Assembly: GCA_035573435.1 (NCBI GenBank)
Contig: DATMZR010000006.1
Span: 205,357 to 269,356, forward strand
DNA from: Solirubrobacterales bacterium
GTDB taxonomy: Bacteria > Actinomycetota > Thermoleophilia > Solirubrobacterales > 70-9
Length of the DNA stretch: 64,000 nt
Direction of reading: 5' to 3'
Below the pieces are notes generated by a model that saw nothing but the letters and a program-made list of their open reading frames with translations, did not search any database and was not told where the DNA came from. Both the position numbers and the translations under genes were made by a program. This document shows positions 28,573 to 36,312 of this stretch, one piece after another (position 1 is the first letter of the stretch; each line of letters begins with the position of its first letter).

Positions 28573-28610
28573 GTGGACGAGCGGCATCGCCCGCCAGGGA
28601 GGCGAGCGCG

Positions 28611-28616
28611 TAGATT
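28611..28616 (+). promoter_or_regulatory. -10 hexamer TAGATT for rpiA
   Basis: TAGATT ends 7 bases before the GTG at 28624, selecting that start over the ATG at 28567. Confidence 0.5.
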
Positions 28617-28623
28617 CCACGCC

Positions 28624-29283
28624 GTGCCGTCGGGCGCCGATGCCGAACGAGAGAAGCGAGCCGCCGCTGAAGCGGCTGCGGAGCTGGTTGAGGACGGGAT
28701 GGCCGTTGGGCTGGGGACGGGCTCCACGGTTGCTCACCTGCTTCCCGCCCTGGCCGCGCGCGAGTTGGACCTCCGTTGCGTGGCCACATCGCCGGCAACC
28801 GAGCGCGAGGCACGCGAGCTGGGGCTCCGGGTCGAGCCGTTCGACGAGCTCGACGAGCTCGACATCGCAATCGATGGCGCCGACCAGGTGGCGCCGAACG
28901 GATGGCTGGTGAAGGGCGGCGGCGGCGCCCACCTCCGCGAGAAGATCGTCGCCGCGGCGGCCGAGCGATTTGTGGTCATCGTCGACTCGGGAAAGCCGGT
29001 GGAGGAGCTGTCCCCGCCGGTGCCGCTCGAGCTCCTGTCCTTCGGGCTCGGGGCGACCCTTCGTGCGCTGGGCCCGGCGGAGCTGCGCGATGCGCCCGCG
29101 AGCCCCGACGGTGGCTTGCTGGCCGACTACCTGGGATCGATCGGCGATCCGGGTGTGCTCGCGGCGCAACTTGCCGCGACCGCGGGGGTGGTCGAGCACG
29201 GCCTGTTTGCGCCGGAGCTGGTCAGCGACGTCCTGGTGGGTCGCGGCGATCAGGTGCAGGAGCTGCGGCCGAGTGCCCAGTAG
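28624..29283 (+). CDS. rpiA: ribose-5-phosphate isomerase A
   Basis: 219 residues from the GTG at 28624. Interconverts ribose and ribulose 5-phosphate, completing the set of pentose-phosphate genes here except rpe. MAVGLGTGSTVAHLLPAL, DIAIDGADQVAPNGWLVKGG and GGAHLREKIVAAAAERFVVI are the RpiA phosphate-binding and catalytic segments, and VEHGLFAPEL is conserved near the end. Divergent from tkt. Confidence 0.95.
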   Translation: MPSGADAEREKRAAAEAAAELVEDGMAVGLGTGSTVAHLLPALAARELDLRCVATSPATEREARELGLRVEPFDELDELDIAIDGADQVAPNGWLVKGGGGAHLREKIVAAAAERFVVIVDSGKPVEELSPPVPLELLSFGLGATLRALGPAELRDAPASPDGGLLADYLGSIGDPGVLAAQLAATAGVVEHGLFAPELVSDVLVGRGDQVQELRPSAQ

Positions 29284-29292
29284 GTAGTCCGG

Positions 29293-29889
29293 GTGGCGGA
29301 GCTACGCGGCTGGCGGCTCTGGTGGGCGAAGCGCCGCTGGTACGAGCGCAACCGGCGCCTGGTCCGGCGCTGGCGGATCAACCGGCACATGGCCCGCGCG
29401 GGCGCCTATATCCGCTTCCCGGTCGAGGGAGAGGTGCTTGAGGCCCTCGACGAGGGCCGCCTGGTGATCGGCGAGGGCACCTTGCTGGAGCCCGGGTGCT
29501 GGCTGACGCTTTCGCCCCAGGCCCGGATCGAGATCGGCCAGGGCTGTTTCTTGAACCGCAACGTGATGCTCGCCGCGCTGGAGCGGATCGAGATCGGCGA
29601 CCACGTCATGTTCGCCAACGGCTGCTTCGTCGGCGACGCCGCCCATCGCTTCGACGATCCCGATCGGCCGATCACCTGGCAGGGATTCACCTCCAAGGGG
29701 CCGGTCCGGATCGGGTCCAACTGCTGGTTCGGCGTGAACTGCACCGTCACCAGCGGGGTCGAGATCGGCGAGCGCTGCGTGATCGGCGCCAACTCGGTGG
29801 TCACCGAGGACCTGCCTCCCCGCGTGATCGCGGCCGGGAGCCCGGCGAAGGTGATCAAGGAGGTCGAGTTTCGGCCACATGATGCGTAG
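29293..29889 (+). CDS. acyltransferase with left-handed beta-helix (hexapeptide repeat)
   Basis: 198 residues. A basic N-terminus rich in Trp/Arg (WRLWWAKRRWYERNRRLVRR) precedes hexapeptide repeats: GRLVIGEGTLLEPGCWLTL, ARIEIGQGCFLNRNVML, ERIEIGDHVMFANGCFVGD and PVRIGSNCWFGVNCTVTSG, followed by GVEIGERCVIGANSVVTEDL. This is the maltose/galactoside O-acetyltransferase class, probably acting on a surface sugar. The substrate is unknown. Starts 9 bases after rpiA and overlaps the lipoprotein gene by 11 bases. Confidence 0.88.
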   Translation: MAELRGWRLWWAKRRWYERNRRLVRRWRINRHMARAGAYIRFPVEGEVLEALDEGRLVIGEGTLLEPGCWLTLSPQARIEIGQGCFLNRNVMLAALERIEIGDHVMFANGCFVGDAAHRFDDPDRPITWQGFTSKGPVRIGSNCWFGVNCTVTSGVEIGERCVIGANSVVTEDLPPRVIAAGSPAKVIKEVEFRPHDA

Positions 29890-30388
29890 CCCCTCGATCT
29901 GGTTTGCCCTTGCCGTCGCGATCGTCGTCCTGGCCGGATGCGGCGGGGATGACGACGAGGACACCGCGGGCTCGCCACCGGCCAAGAGCACAACCGCTGT
30001 CCAAGAAACGACCTCCCGCCCGGCCGGTACGACCACTGGCAGCGATGAGGGGCCTCAAAAGAGAGAGCAAGCAGGGAACCCGCGCAGGGCGGTTGTGGCC
30101 GTTCTCACGTCGAGCGATCCCGCCGATGCGTGCGGACGCTACGTGACCAGTCAGTACCTCAGAGTCGCGTATGGCGGCCGTCAGGGCTGCATCCAGGCAC
30201 AGGCCCCCGGCAGCGCCGCCAACACGCTCGAGTTCAAGGACCTTCGCACCGATGGCAACGAGGCGACAGCCGCAGTGGTTCCCTCCGGCGGCCCCTATGA
30301 CGGCGAGCGAGTCACCGTCGTGCTCGTCCGCGATGGCTCCCGCTGGGCGGTGGACGACCTCGACGCCAACGTCCCGGTCGGCCCATAA
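29879..30388 (+). CDS. predicted lipoprotein, unknown function
   Basis: 169 residues. Lipoprotein signal peptide with lipobox VLAGC at about residues 17-21, then GGDDDEDT and a Ser/Thr-rich linker. The folded part (residues about 68-165) contains AVVAVLTSSDPADACGRYVT and VTVVLVRDGSRWAVDDL, resembling NTF2-like or 'SnoaL' low-similarity domains common in actinobacterial lipoproteins. Begins with ATGATG inside the end of the acyltransferase gene. Function not assigned. Confidence 0.75.
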   Translation: MMRSPSIWFALAVAIVVLAGCGGDDDEDTAGSPPAKSTTAVQETTSRPAGTTTGSDEGPQKREQAGNPRRAVVAVLTSSDPADACGRYVTSQYLRVAYGGRQGCIQAQAPGSAANTLEFKDLRTDGNEATAAVVPSGGPYDGERVTVVLVRDGSRWAVDDLDANVPVGP

Positions 30389-30406
30389 CCGGGCGCGGAT
30401 GGCGGG

Positions 30407-30429
30407 TTTGTGGCGCATAGCGCCACAAA
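30407..30429. terminator. perfect hairpin between convergent genes
   Basis: TTTGTGGCGC and GCGCCACAAA form a 10-bp perfect stem around ATA. It lies between the lipoprotein stop (30388) and the YjbQ stop (30450), so it can serve both strands. The A/T ends of the arms give a short U-run only on the closing side. Confidence 0.55.
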
Positions 30430-30449
30430 GTCGCCAGGTCGGCTGAGGG

Positions 30450-30866
30450 TCAGCTCGTTACCTGGACCAGGACGGTCCGCTCGCGCGGGTGGTCGTCGAA
30501 GTCCAGGACGACCAGCTGCTGCCAGGTGCCCAGCGCCAGGCGGCCTCCCTGGACCGGAACCGCTTCGGAGGGGCCGATGATCGACGCGCGCTGGTGGGCA
30601 TGGGAATTGGTGTCGTGGTTGAGCCGGTTGTGCTCGTAGTCACCGCGAACCGGGATCAGCCGGTCGAGGAGGGTCTGGAGGTCGTGGATTCCGCCCGGCT
30701 CGTACTCCATGGTCGTGATCGCCGCCGTCGAGCCACGGACGAACGCCGTCGCCTGGCCGTCGCCGACCCCGGCCTCGATCACCGCCGCCTGGACGCGATC
30801 GGTGATGTCGACGATCTCGGCGTTGCCGCTGGTCGAAAGCCGGAACTCGGCGGTGTGCACCGGCAT
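30450..30866 (-). CDS. YjbQ (UPF0047) family protein
   Basis: 138 residues from the ATG at 30866. Family core: AAITTMEYEPGGIHDLQTLL, YEHNRLNHDTNSHAHQRASI (His-rich metal or substrate site), GRLALGTWQQLVVLDFDDHP. UPF0047 proteins have been linked to a secondary thiamine-phosphate synthase activity; the in vivo role is unsettled. A longer frame reaches 30926 but runs into the terminator hairpin, and TACGTT sits 6 bases before 30866, so the shorter start is preferred. Confidence 0.88.
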   Translation of the reverse strand: MPVHTAEFRLSTSGNAEIVDITDRVQAAVIEAGVGDGQATAFVRGSTAAITTMEYEPGGIHDLQTLLDRLIPVRGDYEHNRLNHDTNSHAHQRASIIGPSEAVPVQGGRLALGTWQQLVVLDFDDHPRERTVLVQVTS

Positions 30867-30872
30867 GCCGGC

Positions 30873-30878
30873 AACGTA
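30873..30878 (-). promoter_or_regulatory. -10 hexamer TACGTT for the YjbQ gene
   Basis: Ends 6 bases before the ATG at 30866. It abuts the U-rich run of the terminator that precedes it. Confidence 0.45.
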
Positions 30879-30915
30879 ACAACAAGAGAACGAGCCGGGC
30901 GAAACGCCCGGCTCG
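30878..30915 (-). terminator. intrinsic terminator of the DUF378 gene
   Basis: An 11-bp perfect stem (30891-30901 with 30905-30915) and 3-base loop, followed on the minus strand by TTCTCTTGTTGTT. This is the best U-rich terminator in the window. It lies 45 bases after the DUF378 stop. Confidence 0.8.
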
Positions 30916-30959
30916 CTCGTTTGCATCCCTCGGCCTCCCCCGAGGGGGGTGGTTGGGGC

Positions 30960-31193
30960 TTACGCCCCTCTCGGATGGGGGCGTCCGATGTGAAGCGCCT
31001 CCATCAACCTTGGGACGAACACCAAGCCGGCCACGCCGACTACCACGTAGACCACGTTGAGCAGCGTGCCGTCCCCGAAGATCTCCGAGAGCACGTTGGT
31101 GTCACCGTCCGTGACTCCCAGGATGCCCCAGTTGAGGGCGCCGAGGAAGACGATCAAGAGCGCCAACGGCTCGAGCCTCTTCAGCATTTCCAA
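30960..31193 (-). CDS. DUF378 small membrane protein
   Basis: 77 residues, two membrane helices. LALLIVFLGALNWGILGV and LLNVVYVVVGVAGLVFVPRL are the DUF378 pattern (family YuzA-like). The TTG at 31193 is chosen because AGGAGG (31202-31207) lies 8 bases upstream. An ATG two codons later is the alternative. A -10-like TAGACT is at 31246-31251. Function unknown. Confidence 0.85.
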   Translation of the reverse strand: MEMLKRLEPLALLIVFLGALNWGILGVTDGDTNVLSEIFGDGTLLNVVYVVVGVAGLVFVPRLMEALHIGRPHPRGA

Positions 31194-31245
31194 GCTGCCT
31201 TACCTCCTGAGAAGGTTCCGCACTCCTTCGTGCGAATCGTTACGA

Positions 31246-31251
31246 AGTCTA
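31246..31251 (-). promoter_or_regulatory. -10 candidate TAGACT for the DUF378 gene
   Basis: Leaves a leader of about 45-50 bases with a perfect AGGAGG, so this gene uses an ordinary leadered mRNA. Confidence 0.35.
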
Positions 31252-31329
31252 CACCCCGCAAGGTCGCGGGTTACCCATTGGGTTGGCGCTATTCAGCAGG
31301 GACTTTGTGGTCCGCCGAGGCTCGGAGCC

Positions 31330-32238
31330 CTACCAGTCCCAGGGTGCCGTCGACAGGCTCTCGGTGTCGAGGAAGCGCTTCAGCTCCTCGACCTCGCCCG
31401 GGTCGACCGAGTAGACGTGGTCTGCATCGGGGAAGCGGCGTGCCCGCACCTCCTCCGCGTAGGCGCGTACGCCCTCGACCATCTGGTCGTGGATCTCGGC
31501 GTAGCGCTTCACGAACCGAGGGCTGTGGGGTCCGGTGGTGATGCCGAGCAGGTCGTGGAACACGAGCACCTGCCCGTCGGTCGCGAGCCCGGCGCCGATC
31601 CCGATCACCGGCACCTCGATGTGCGGCATCAACGCGTCCGCGACTCCGGCGGGAACCGCCTCGAAGACGATCGCGAAGCAGCCGGCGGCCTGTAGTGCGG
31701 CAGCGTCCCGGGCGATGCCCGCCGCCGACTCCGCCGTCCGTCCCTGAGTCTTGAATCCTCCCAGCGCGCTGGCGGATTGCGGCGTCAGCCCTACGTGGCC
31801 CATCACCGGGATCCCCGAGCCGGCGATCGCCCGCGCCCGCTCCACCGAAACGCCCCCTCGCTCGAGCTTGACGGCGTCGCAGCCGGCCTCCCTGACGAAC
31901 CGCTGCGCGCTCTCGATCGCGTGCTCGTTCGAGCGCTCGTAAGAGCCGAACGGAAGGTCACCGATCAGAAGCGGCGTGCGCAGCCCCCGGCGAACCGCGG
32001 CCGCCATGGTCACCATCTCGTCCATCCCCACCGGGGTCGTGGCGTCGTATCCGAGCACCACCATCGCCGCGGTGTCGCCAACCAGCACGACGTCGACCCC
32101 CGCCTCTTCCGCAACCCGGGCAGATGGGAAGTCGTAGGCCGTGACCATCACGATCGGCTCGCCGCGCTGCTTCATCTCCGCCAGTCGAGGCAGCGTGACC
32201 CGTGGCCGCCCGGTCGGCGTATCCGGCTGGGTGCTCAT
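31330..32238 (-). CDS. panB: 3-methyl-2-oxobutanoate hydroxymethyltransferase
   Basis: 302 residues. First step of pantothenate synthesis, forming ketopantoate. Family segments: VMVTAYDFPSARVAEEAGVD, VLVGDTAAMVVLGYDATTPV (metal-binding Asp), AVKLERG, PVMGHVGLTPQSASALGGFK and FEAVPAG with the catalytic Glu; VIGIGAGLATDGQVLVFHDL is also typical. Last gene of the operon DUF2520-panC-panD-panB; its ATG overlaps the panD stop (ATGA). Confidence 0.97.
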   Translation of the reverse strand: MSTQPDTPTGRPRVTLPRLAEMKQRGEPIVMVTAYDFPSARVAEEAGVDVVLVGDTAAMVVLGYDATTPVGMDEMVTMAAAVRRGLRTPLLIGDLPFGSYERSNEHAIESAQRFVREAGCDAVKLERGGVSVERARAIAGSGIPVMGHVGLTPQSASALGGFKTQGRTAESAAGIARDAAALQAAGCFAIVFEAVPAGVADALMPHIEVPVIGIGAGLATDGQVLVFHDLLGITTGPHSPRFVKRYAEIHDQMVEGVRAYAEEVRARRFPDADHVYSVDPGEVEELKRFLDTESLSTAPWDW

Positions 32239-32642
32239 GCTCCGGCTTCGGAGGCGAGCGGCGACCCGAGCAGGAGCTCGGGGCGGGAGTCGACCTGGAC
32301 GATCGCGTTGCGATCATCAACGTGGACCACAACCGGAGCGTAGGTTTCGAGCTCGCGCTCGTCGTACGCTCCGAAGGAGGCGACGATCACGATGTCGCCC
32401 TCGCTCACCAGCAGGGCGGCGGCGCCGTTCACTCGCACTGCCCCCGAGCCGGGCTCTCCGGCGATCACGTAGGTGACGAAGCGGGCGCCGTTGTTGATGT
32501 CCCACACGTGGACCTGCTCGTTGGCGACCAGATCGGCGCTCCGCATCAGCTCGGGGTCCAACGTCAGGCTGCCCACGTAATCCGGGTCGCAGCCGGTGAC
32601 CGTCGCGCGGTGGATCTTCGATTTCAGCATCTGCCTCTGCAT
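32235..32642 (-). CDS. panD: aspartate 1-decarboxylase (pyruvoyl enzyme)
   Basis: 135 residues. Makes beta-alanine from aspartate. The proenzyme cleaves itself between Gly24 and Ser25, here in DYVGSLTLD, to form the pyruvoyl cofactor; Lys9 (MLKSKIHRATVT) and Tyr (NNGARFVTYVI) are conserved. The start codon directly follows the panC stop without a gap. Confidence 0.97.
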   Translation of the reverse strand: MQRQMLKSKIHRATVTGCDPDYVGSLTLDPELMRSADLVANEQVHVWDINNGARFVTYVIAGEPGSGAVRVNGAAALLVSEGDIVIVASFGAYDERELETYAPVVVHVDDRNAIVQVDSRPELLLGSPLASEAGA

Positions 32643-33500
32643 TCAGCCTCCGATCACGAGATTGTCGATCAGGCGGGCCCGCCCCACCCGCGCCGCGACC
32701 GCGACGAGGACCGGCCGCCCGTTCAAGCTCTCTGCTGGAGCGAGCCCCTCGGCGTCCCTGGCTTCGAGGTACTCCGGTTCGACACCGGCTCGCTCGAGCT
32801 CCGCCCTGGCAGCAGCCAGAGCGACCTCGGGGCTTGTCTCGCCCGAGGCCGCGACGGTTTCGGCTGCACGCAGCGCCCGGCTCAGCGCTGCCGCGCGGTG
32901 GCGCTCCTCGCCGCTCAAATACGCGTTTCGGGAGCTCATGGCGAGCCCGTCGGGCTCCCGCACGGTCGGCAGCACCTCGATCTCGACATCGAAGTCGAGG
33001 TCGCGCACCATGCGCTTGATCACGATCGCCTGCTGGGCATCCTTTTGGCCGAAGAAGGCGACGTGCGGAGCGACTGAGTTGAGCAGCTTCGCGACCACGG
33101 TGGTGACCCCGCGGAAGTGGCCGGGTCCACGCCGGTCTGGGGCGCCGCACAGCACCTCGGTCAGGTGCCCGCTCACCTCGACGCTGGTGGCGAAGCCCTC
33201 GGGGTAGACCTCCTCGATCGGCGGTGCGTAGACGAGGTCGACGCCCTCCCGCTCGGCCAGCTCGGCGTCGCGGGCCTCGTCGCGCGGATAGCTCTCGAGG
33301 TCCTCGCCGCGCCCGAACTGGGCCGGGTTGACGAACAGGCTCATCACCACGACGTCGCAGCGGTGCCGGGCGGCGCGAAGGAGCGTCGAGTGGCCCTCAT
33401 GCAGGTAGCCCATGGTGGGCACCAGCCCGATCGTCCGTTCGTCGCGGCGGGCGGGTTGCAGCGCCCGGCGCAGGTCGGCCCTGTTTCGGACGACTCTCAT
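32643..33500 (-). CDS. panC: pantothenate synthetase (pantoate-beta-alanine ligase)
   Basis: 285 residues. ATP-dependent condensation of pantoate and beta-alanine. TIGLVPTMGYLHEGHSTLLR is the HxGH-type nucleotide-binding motif. SLFVNPAQFGRGEDLESYPR, FFGQKDAQQAIVIKRMVRDL and VREPDGLAMSSRNAYLS (KMSKS-equivalent) are all present. Its ATG overlaps the stop of the DUF2520 gene (ATGA). Confidence 0.97.
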   Translation of the reverse strand: MRVVRNRADLRRALQPARRDERTIGLVPTMGYLHEGHSTLLRAARHRCDVVVMSLFVNPAQFGRGEDLESYPRDEARDAELAEREGVDLVYAPPIEEVYPEGFATSVEVSGHLTEVLCGAPDRRGPGHFRGVTTVVAKLLNSVAPHVAFFGQKDAQQAIVIKRMVRDLDFDVEIEVLPTVREPDGLAMSSRNAYLSGEERHRAAALSRALRAAETVAASGETSPEVALAAARAELERAGVEPEYLEARDAEGLAPAESLNGRPVLVAVAARVGRARLIDNLVIGG

Positions 33501-34309
33501 GTGCGGGCCTTCGTCTCCCGACTCGCCAGCTGGGCGGCTCGCTCGGTGAGCGCCTCATACAGCGGCAGCAGCTCGGGGGCGCTCTCGCGGAGCGCCGCCA
33601 GGTGACGCTCCACGGTGGCCGCGTCGCCGCGCGCGATCGGGCCCGTGAGCGCGTCGGGGCCGCGCTCCGCCCAGTTCGCCGCGGTGCGGAGGACCAGCGG
33701 CGCAAGCAGCTCGCGCGCATCCTCGACCCCGACTCGCCCGAGAAGCTCTGTGGATGTCTCCTCGAGGGCGACCAGCAGGTTGGACGCGATCGTTGCGGCG
33801 GCGTGGTAGGCGGCGCGCCGCTCCTCGGGCACCTCGAACGGGCGCATTCCCAGGCGTTCGGCGAGACCCTCGGCGAGCTGGAGGGCAGCCGCGCTCGAGC
33901 CCGAGACCGCGCACGGGGCACCCGTGAGGTCGGCGCCGCCGTCGGGGATGGTCTGCAGCGGATGGAGGGAGAAAGCTTCGGCGCCCTGCGCGCGTGCCGC
34001 GGCCAGGGCGTCCAGGGCGGTCGCGCCGCTCACATGGCCGACGAAGCGAAGCGGCGGCACCGCCTGCGCGATCGTCGCGCAGGCGTCGGCGATCGCGGCG
34101 TCGGGAACGCAGAGCAGGGCGACCTCGGCTCGGCGACAGGCCTCGACGGCATGGTCGCGGCCGGCGAGCTCCGCAGCCACACCTGCGAGGTCGGCCGCGG
34201 CGGCGATCGACCGGCCTGTTCTGCCGGCTCCCACCACGGCAAGCCGCGGCAGGGTGTCCGCTGCCTGGCGCGCGGCGGCGTCGCGAGGGTTTCGTTCCAG
34301 TTCTCGCAC
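33497..34309 (-). CDS. Rossmann-fold protein with DUF2520 domain
   Basis: 270 residues from the GTG at 34309. RLAVVGAGRTGRSIAAAADL is an NAD(P)-binding fold and VALLCVPDAAIADACATIA continues it. The C-terminal half (RRAAYHAAATIASNLLVALE, then APLVLRTAANWAERGPDALT) is the helical DUF2520 domain, similar in layout to 6-phosphogluconate-dehydrogenase-like reductases. Heads the panC-panD-panB operon, as in Mycobacterium where a DUF2520 gene precedes panC. A ketopantoate reductase role would fill the missing panE, but that is inference. Start uncertain: the frame is open to 34414, with a GTG at 34393 and TATACT at 34398-34403. Confidence 0.82.
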   Translation of the reverse strand: MRELERNPRDAAARQAADTLPRLAVVGAGRTGRSIAAAADLAGVAAELAGRDHAVEACRRAEVALLCVPDAAIADACATIAQAVPPLRFVGHVSGATALDALAAARAQGAEAFSLHPLQTIPDGGADLTGAPCAVSGSSAAALQLAEGLAERLGMRPFEVPEERRAAYHAAATIASNLLVALEETSTELLGRVGVEDARELLAPLVLRTAANWAERGPDALTGPIARGDAATVERHLAALRESAPELLPLYEALTERAAQLASRETKART

Positions 34310-34397
34310 CGGAGATACCAGACGGCTGAAGTGGCTCTGGTTGATTGATCGTGGCCGGATGGCCGTGGTCCACGCCCGGCGGGTCGCGGCCACGGCA

Positions 34398-34403
34398 AGT
34401 ATA
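34398..34403 (-). promoter_or_regulatory. -10 candidate TATACT for the pantothenate operon
   Basis: The best -10 match upstream of the operon. It is only 4 bases before an in-frame GTG (34393) and about 90 before the preferred GTG, so it does not settle the start. Confidence 0.3.
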
Positions 34404-34442
34404 GGTTGCGCCAATGAGCGCGGCTCCGGCGGACGGCGCGGC

Positions 34443-34448
34443 TACCAT
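34443..34448 (+). promoter_or_regulatory. -10 hexamer TACCAT for the udg-tsa-rex operon
   Basis: Ends 7 bases before the ATG at 34456, which opens a 10-codon frame ahead of udg. Confidence 0.5.
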
Positions 34449-34455
34449 CGGACCC

Positions 34456-34488
34456 ATGCGGATTCCCGAGCCCGAAGGGGGCGCGTGA
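34456..34488 (+). CDS. predicted 10-residue leaderless leader peptide before the uracil-DNA glycosylase gene
   Basis: Reads MRIPEPEGGA then TGA. The ATG is positioned 7 bases after TACCAT as for leaderless genes. The TGA overlaps the GTG of the next gene (GTGA), and AAGGGG inside the mini-frame (34475-34480) can act as that gene's ribosome binding site. Translation is predicted from position only. Confidence 0.4.
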   Translation: MRIPEPEGGA

Positions 34489-35156
34489 ACGAGCCACGCG
34501 AGGTACGCCGCGATCGACTGGTCGAGGTCTACCAGGAAGCCTCGGTCTGCACGAAGTGCCCGCTGGCCGAGACCCGCACGAACGTGGTCTTCGGCAGCGG
34601 CGACGCCGACGCGCAGTTGATGTTCGTAGGCGAGGCCCCGGGCGCCGAGGAGGATCGCCAGGGCCTGCCCTTTGTCGGTCGCGCCGGGGCGCTGCTGACC
34701 GAGCTGCTCGGCGAGATCGGCATTTCCCGCGAGCAGGTGTGGATAACCAACGTCTTGCGGTGTAGGCCGCCCGGCAACCGCGACCCGCAGCCGATCGAGA
34801 TCGAGTCCTGCCAGCCGTATACGCATCGGCAGGTCGAGCTGATCGAGCCGCGCGTGATCGCCACCCTGGGCAATTTCGCCACCAAACTGCTCACGGGGAG
34901 CAGGGTCGGGATCAGCCGCGTGCGCGGCACGCCGCAGCTCCGCGAGATCGCCGGCCGGACGGTGTTCCTGATGCCGCTCTTCCATCCGGCGGCGGCGCTG
35001 CGGACGCCCTCCCTCGTCGACACGCTGCGCGAGGACTTCGCCAAGCTGCGTGAGCTTCTCGAGCAGCCTGCTCCCGAGGCGGCGGTTTCATCACCGGTGG
35101 CGGAGCTCGCCGGCAGCGCCGCGTCGGGCAGCGATCAGCTCGACCTGTTCGGTTGA
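34485..35156 (+). CDS. family 4 (iron-sulfur) uracil-DNA glycosylase
   Basis: 223 residues from the GTG at 34485. Removes uracil from DNA. Four cluster cysteines fit: Cys22 and Cys25 (CTKC), Cys93 (LRCRPPGNRDP) and Cys109. The water-activating motif GEAPGAEEDRQGLPFVGRAG starts at residue 49, and the second active-site motif is LFHPAAALR. The C-terminal 30 residues are Ala/Ser-rich and end in QLDLFG, which resembles a sliding-clamp-binding peptide (Q-x-x-L-F); that reading is inference. Its stop overlaps the TTG of tsaE (TTGA). Confidence 0.92.
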   Translation: MNEPREVRRDRLVEVYQEASVCTKCPLAETRTNVVFGSGDADAQLMFVGEAPGAEEDRQGLPFVGRAGALLTELLGEIGISREQVWITNVLRCRPPGNRDPQPIEIESCQPYTHRQVELIEPRVIATLGNFATKLLTGSRVGISRVRGTPQLREIAGRTVFLMPLFHPAAALRTPSLVDTLREDFAKLRELLEQPAPEAAVSSPVAELAGSAASGSDQLDLFG

Positions 35157-35593
35157 CGACCCGGCTCAGCGCTTCTCCCGCGGAGACGGAGGCGATCGGC
35201 GCGCGACTGGCCGCGGGCCTTCGCCCGGGCGACCTGGTGCTGGTTCACGGGGAGCTCGGCGCGGGGAAGACGACAATGATCCGGGGAGCCTGCCGGGAGC
35301 TGGGCGTGACCGAACAGGTGACCTCGCCAAGCTTCACGATCGGCCGCCGTTACCTGGGGCGGGTGCCCATCTCACACCTGGACCTCTACCGCCTGGACAG
35401 CCTCGCCGGCGAGGACCCGGGCTTGCTGGACGACTACCTGACGCCCGACGCGGTCGCCTTCGTCGAGTGGCCCGGTGGGCTTGACCAGCTGCTCGGCGAG
35501 CGGCGTATCGCCTGGCGGGTCGAGCTGCGTCACGCCGGCGGTGATCGGCGCGAGGTGACCCTTCGCGCCGCGGCCTCGGGAAACGAGCGGTGA
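35153..35593 (+). CDS. tsaE: tRNA threonylcarbamoyladenosine biosynthesis ATPase TsaE
   Basis: 146 residues. P-loop ATPase needed for t6A37 formation with TsaB and TsaD. Walker A GELGAGKTTMIRGACRELG is preceded by LVLVH; VTSPSFTIGRRYLG and ISHLDLYRLDS are the family signatures; VEWPGGLD holds the conserved Glu-Trp. The TTG start overlaps the upstream TGA and GTGA couples it to tsaB. Confidence 0.94.
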   Translation: MTTRLSASPAETEAIGARLAAGLRPGDLVLVHGELGAGKTTMIRGACRELGVTEQVTSPSFTIGRRYLGRVPISHLDLYRLDSLAGEDPGLLDDYLTPDAVAFVEWPGGLDQLLGERRIAWRVELRHAGGDRREVTLRAAASGNER

Positions 35594-36312
35594 CGCTGGT
35601 CGTCGGCTTCGATACGGCGACCGATGACGTGGCGGTCGCGCTGGTCCGCTTCGACTCCCGGAAGCCGGGCGCCGAGCTCGAGGCCGAGGAGCGCTCGAGC
35701 GGCGTTTCCCGGGGCGAGCGCCCGCGGCACGCGACGGAGCTACTGGCCGAGCTTGAGGCGGTGGTCGAGCCTGCGGGCGGCTGGTCGGCGATCGACCTGC
35801 TCGCCGTCGGGGTCGGTCCCGGTTCGTTCACCGGATTGCGGATCGGCGTGGCGACGGCGCGCGCGGTCGCTCAGGCTCTCGGCACGCCGGTGGTGCCGGT
35901 GGGGACGCTGGCGGCGCTGGCGCGAGGAATCGGAGAAGCAGGAGGGGCCAGCGCCCGGGCGCGGCTTGCGGTCCTGGACGCCCGGCGGGGCCAGGCGTTC
36001 GCCGCCCTCCACGGTCCGGCGGATGAGGAGCAGTGGGCACCGCTCGTTGCTCAACCGGGAGAGGTCGCGACGCGGGTTGCGGCGCTGCCTGAGCCGCCGC
36101 TGGCAGCCGGTTCGGGGGCGATACGATTTCGAGATGAGCTGGAGGCCGCGGGCGCCGAGGTGCTCCCGGACGCCGACCGGGCGCACCGGGTTTCAGCACG
36201 ACAGATCTGCCTGCTGGCCAAAGCGGGTAGCCCTGCGCGACCTGAGTCGATCGAACCGATCTACCTGAGACCACCCGACGCGGAGCTTTGGCTTGAGCGA
36301 GATACGCGTTAG
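35590..36312 (+). CDS. tsaB: tRNA threonylcarbamoyladenosine biosynthesis protein TsaB
   Basis: 240 residues, inactive-kinase-like partner of TsaD. VVGFDTATDDVAVALV at the start, then DLLAVGVGPGSFTGLRIGVA, ATARAVAQALGTPVVPVGTL and AVLDARRGQAFAAL, all TsaB/YeaZ hallmarks. Overlaps rimI by 20 bases, so the two are tightly coupled. Confidence 0.94.
   Translation: MTLVVGFDTATDDVAVALVRFDSRKPGAELEAEERSSGVSRGERPRHATELLAELEAVVEPAGGWSAIDLLAVGVGPGSFTGLRIGVATARAVAQALGTPVVPVGTLAALARGIGEAGGASARARLAVLDARRGQAFAALHGPADEEQWAPLVAQPGEVATRVAALPEPPLAAGSGAIRFRDELEAAGAEVLPDADRAHRVSARQICLLAKAGSPARPESIEPIYLRPPDAELWLERDTR

Noticed and set aside
30407..30429. Palindrome TTTGTGGCGC-ATA-GCGCCACAAA as a Rex operator
   Set aside because: Rex sites are TTGTG-N8-CACAA; here the gap is 11 bases, and it lies between two gene ends rather than at a promoter.
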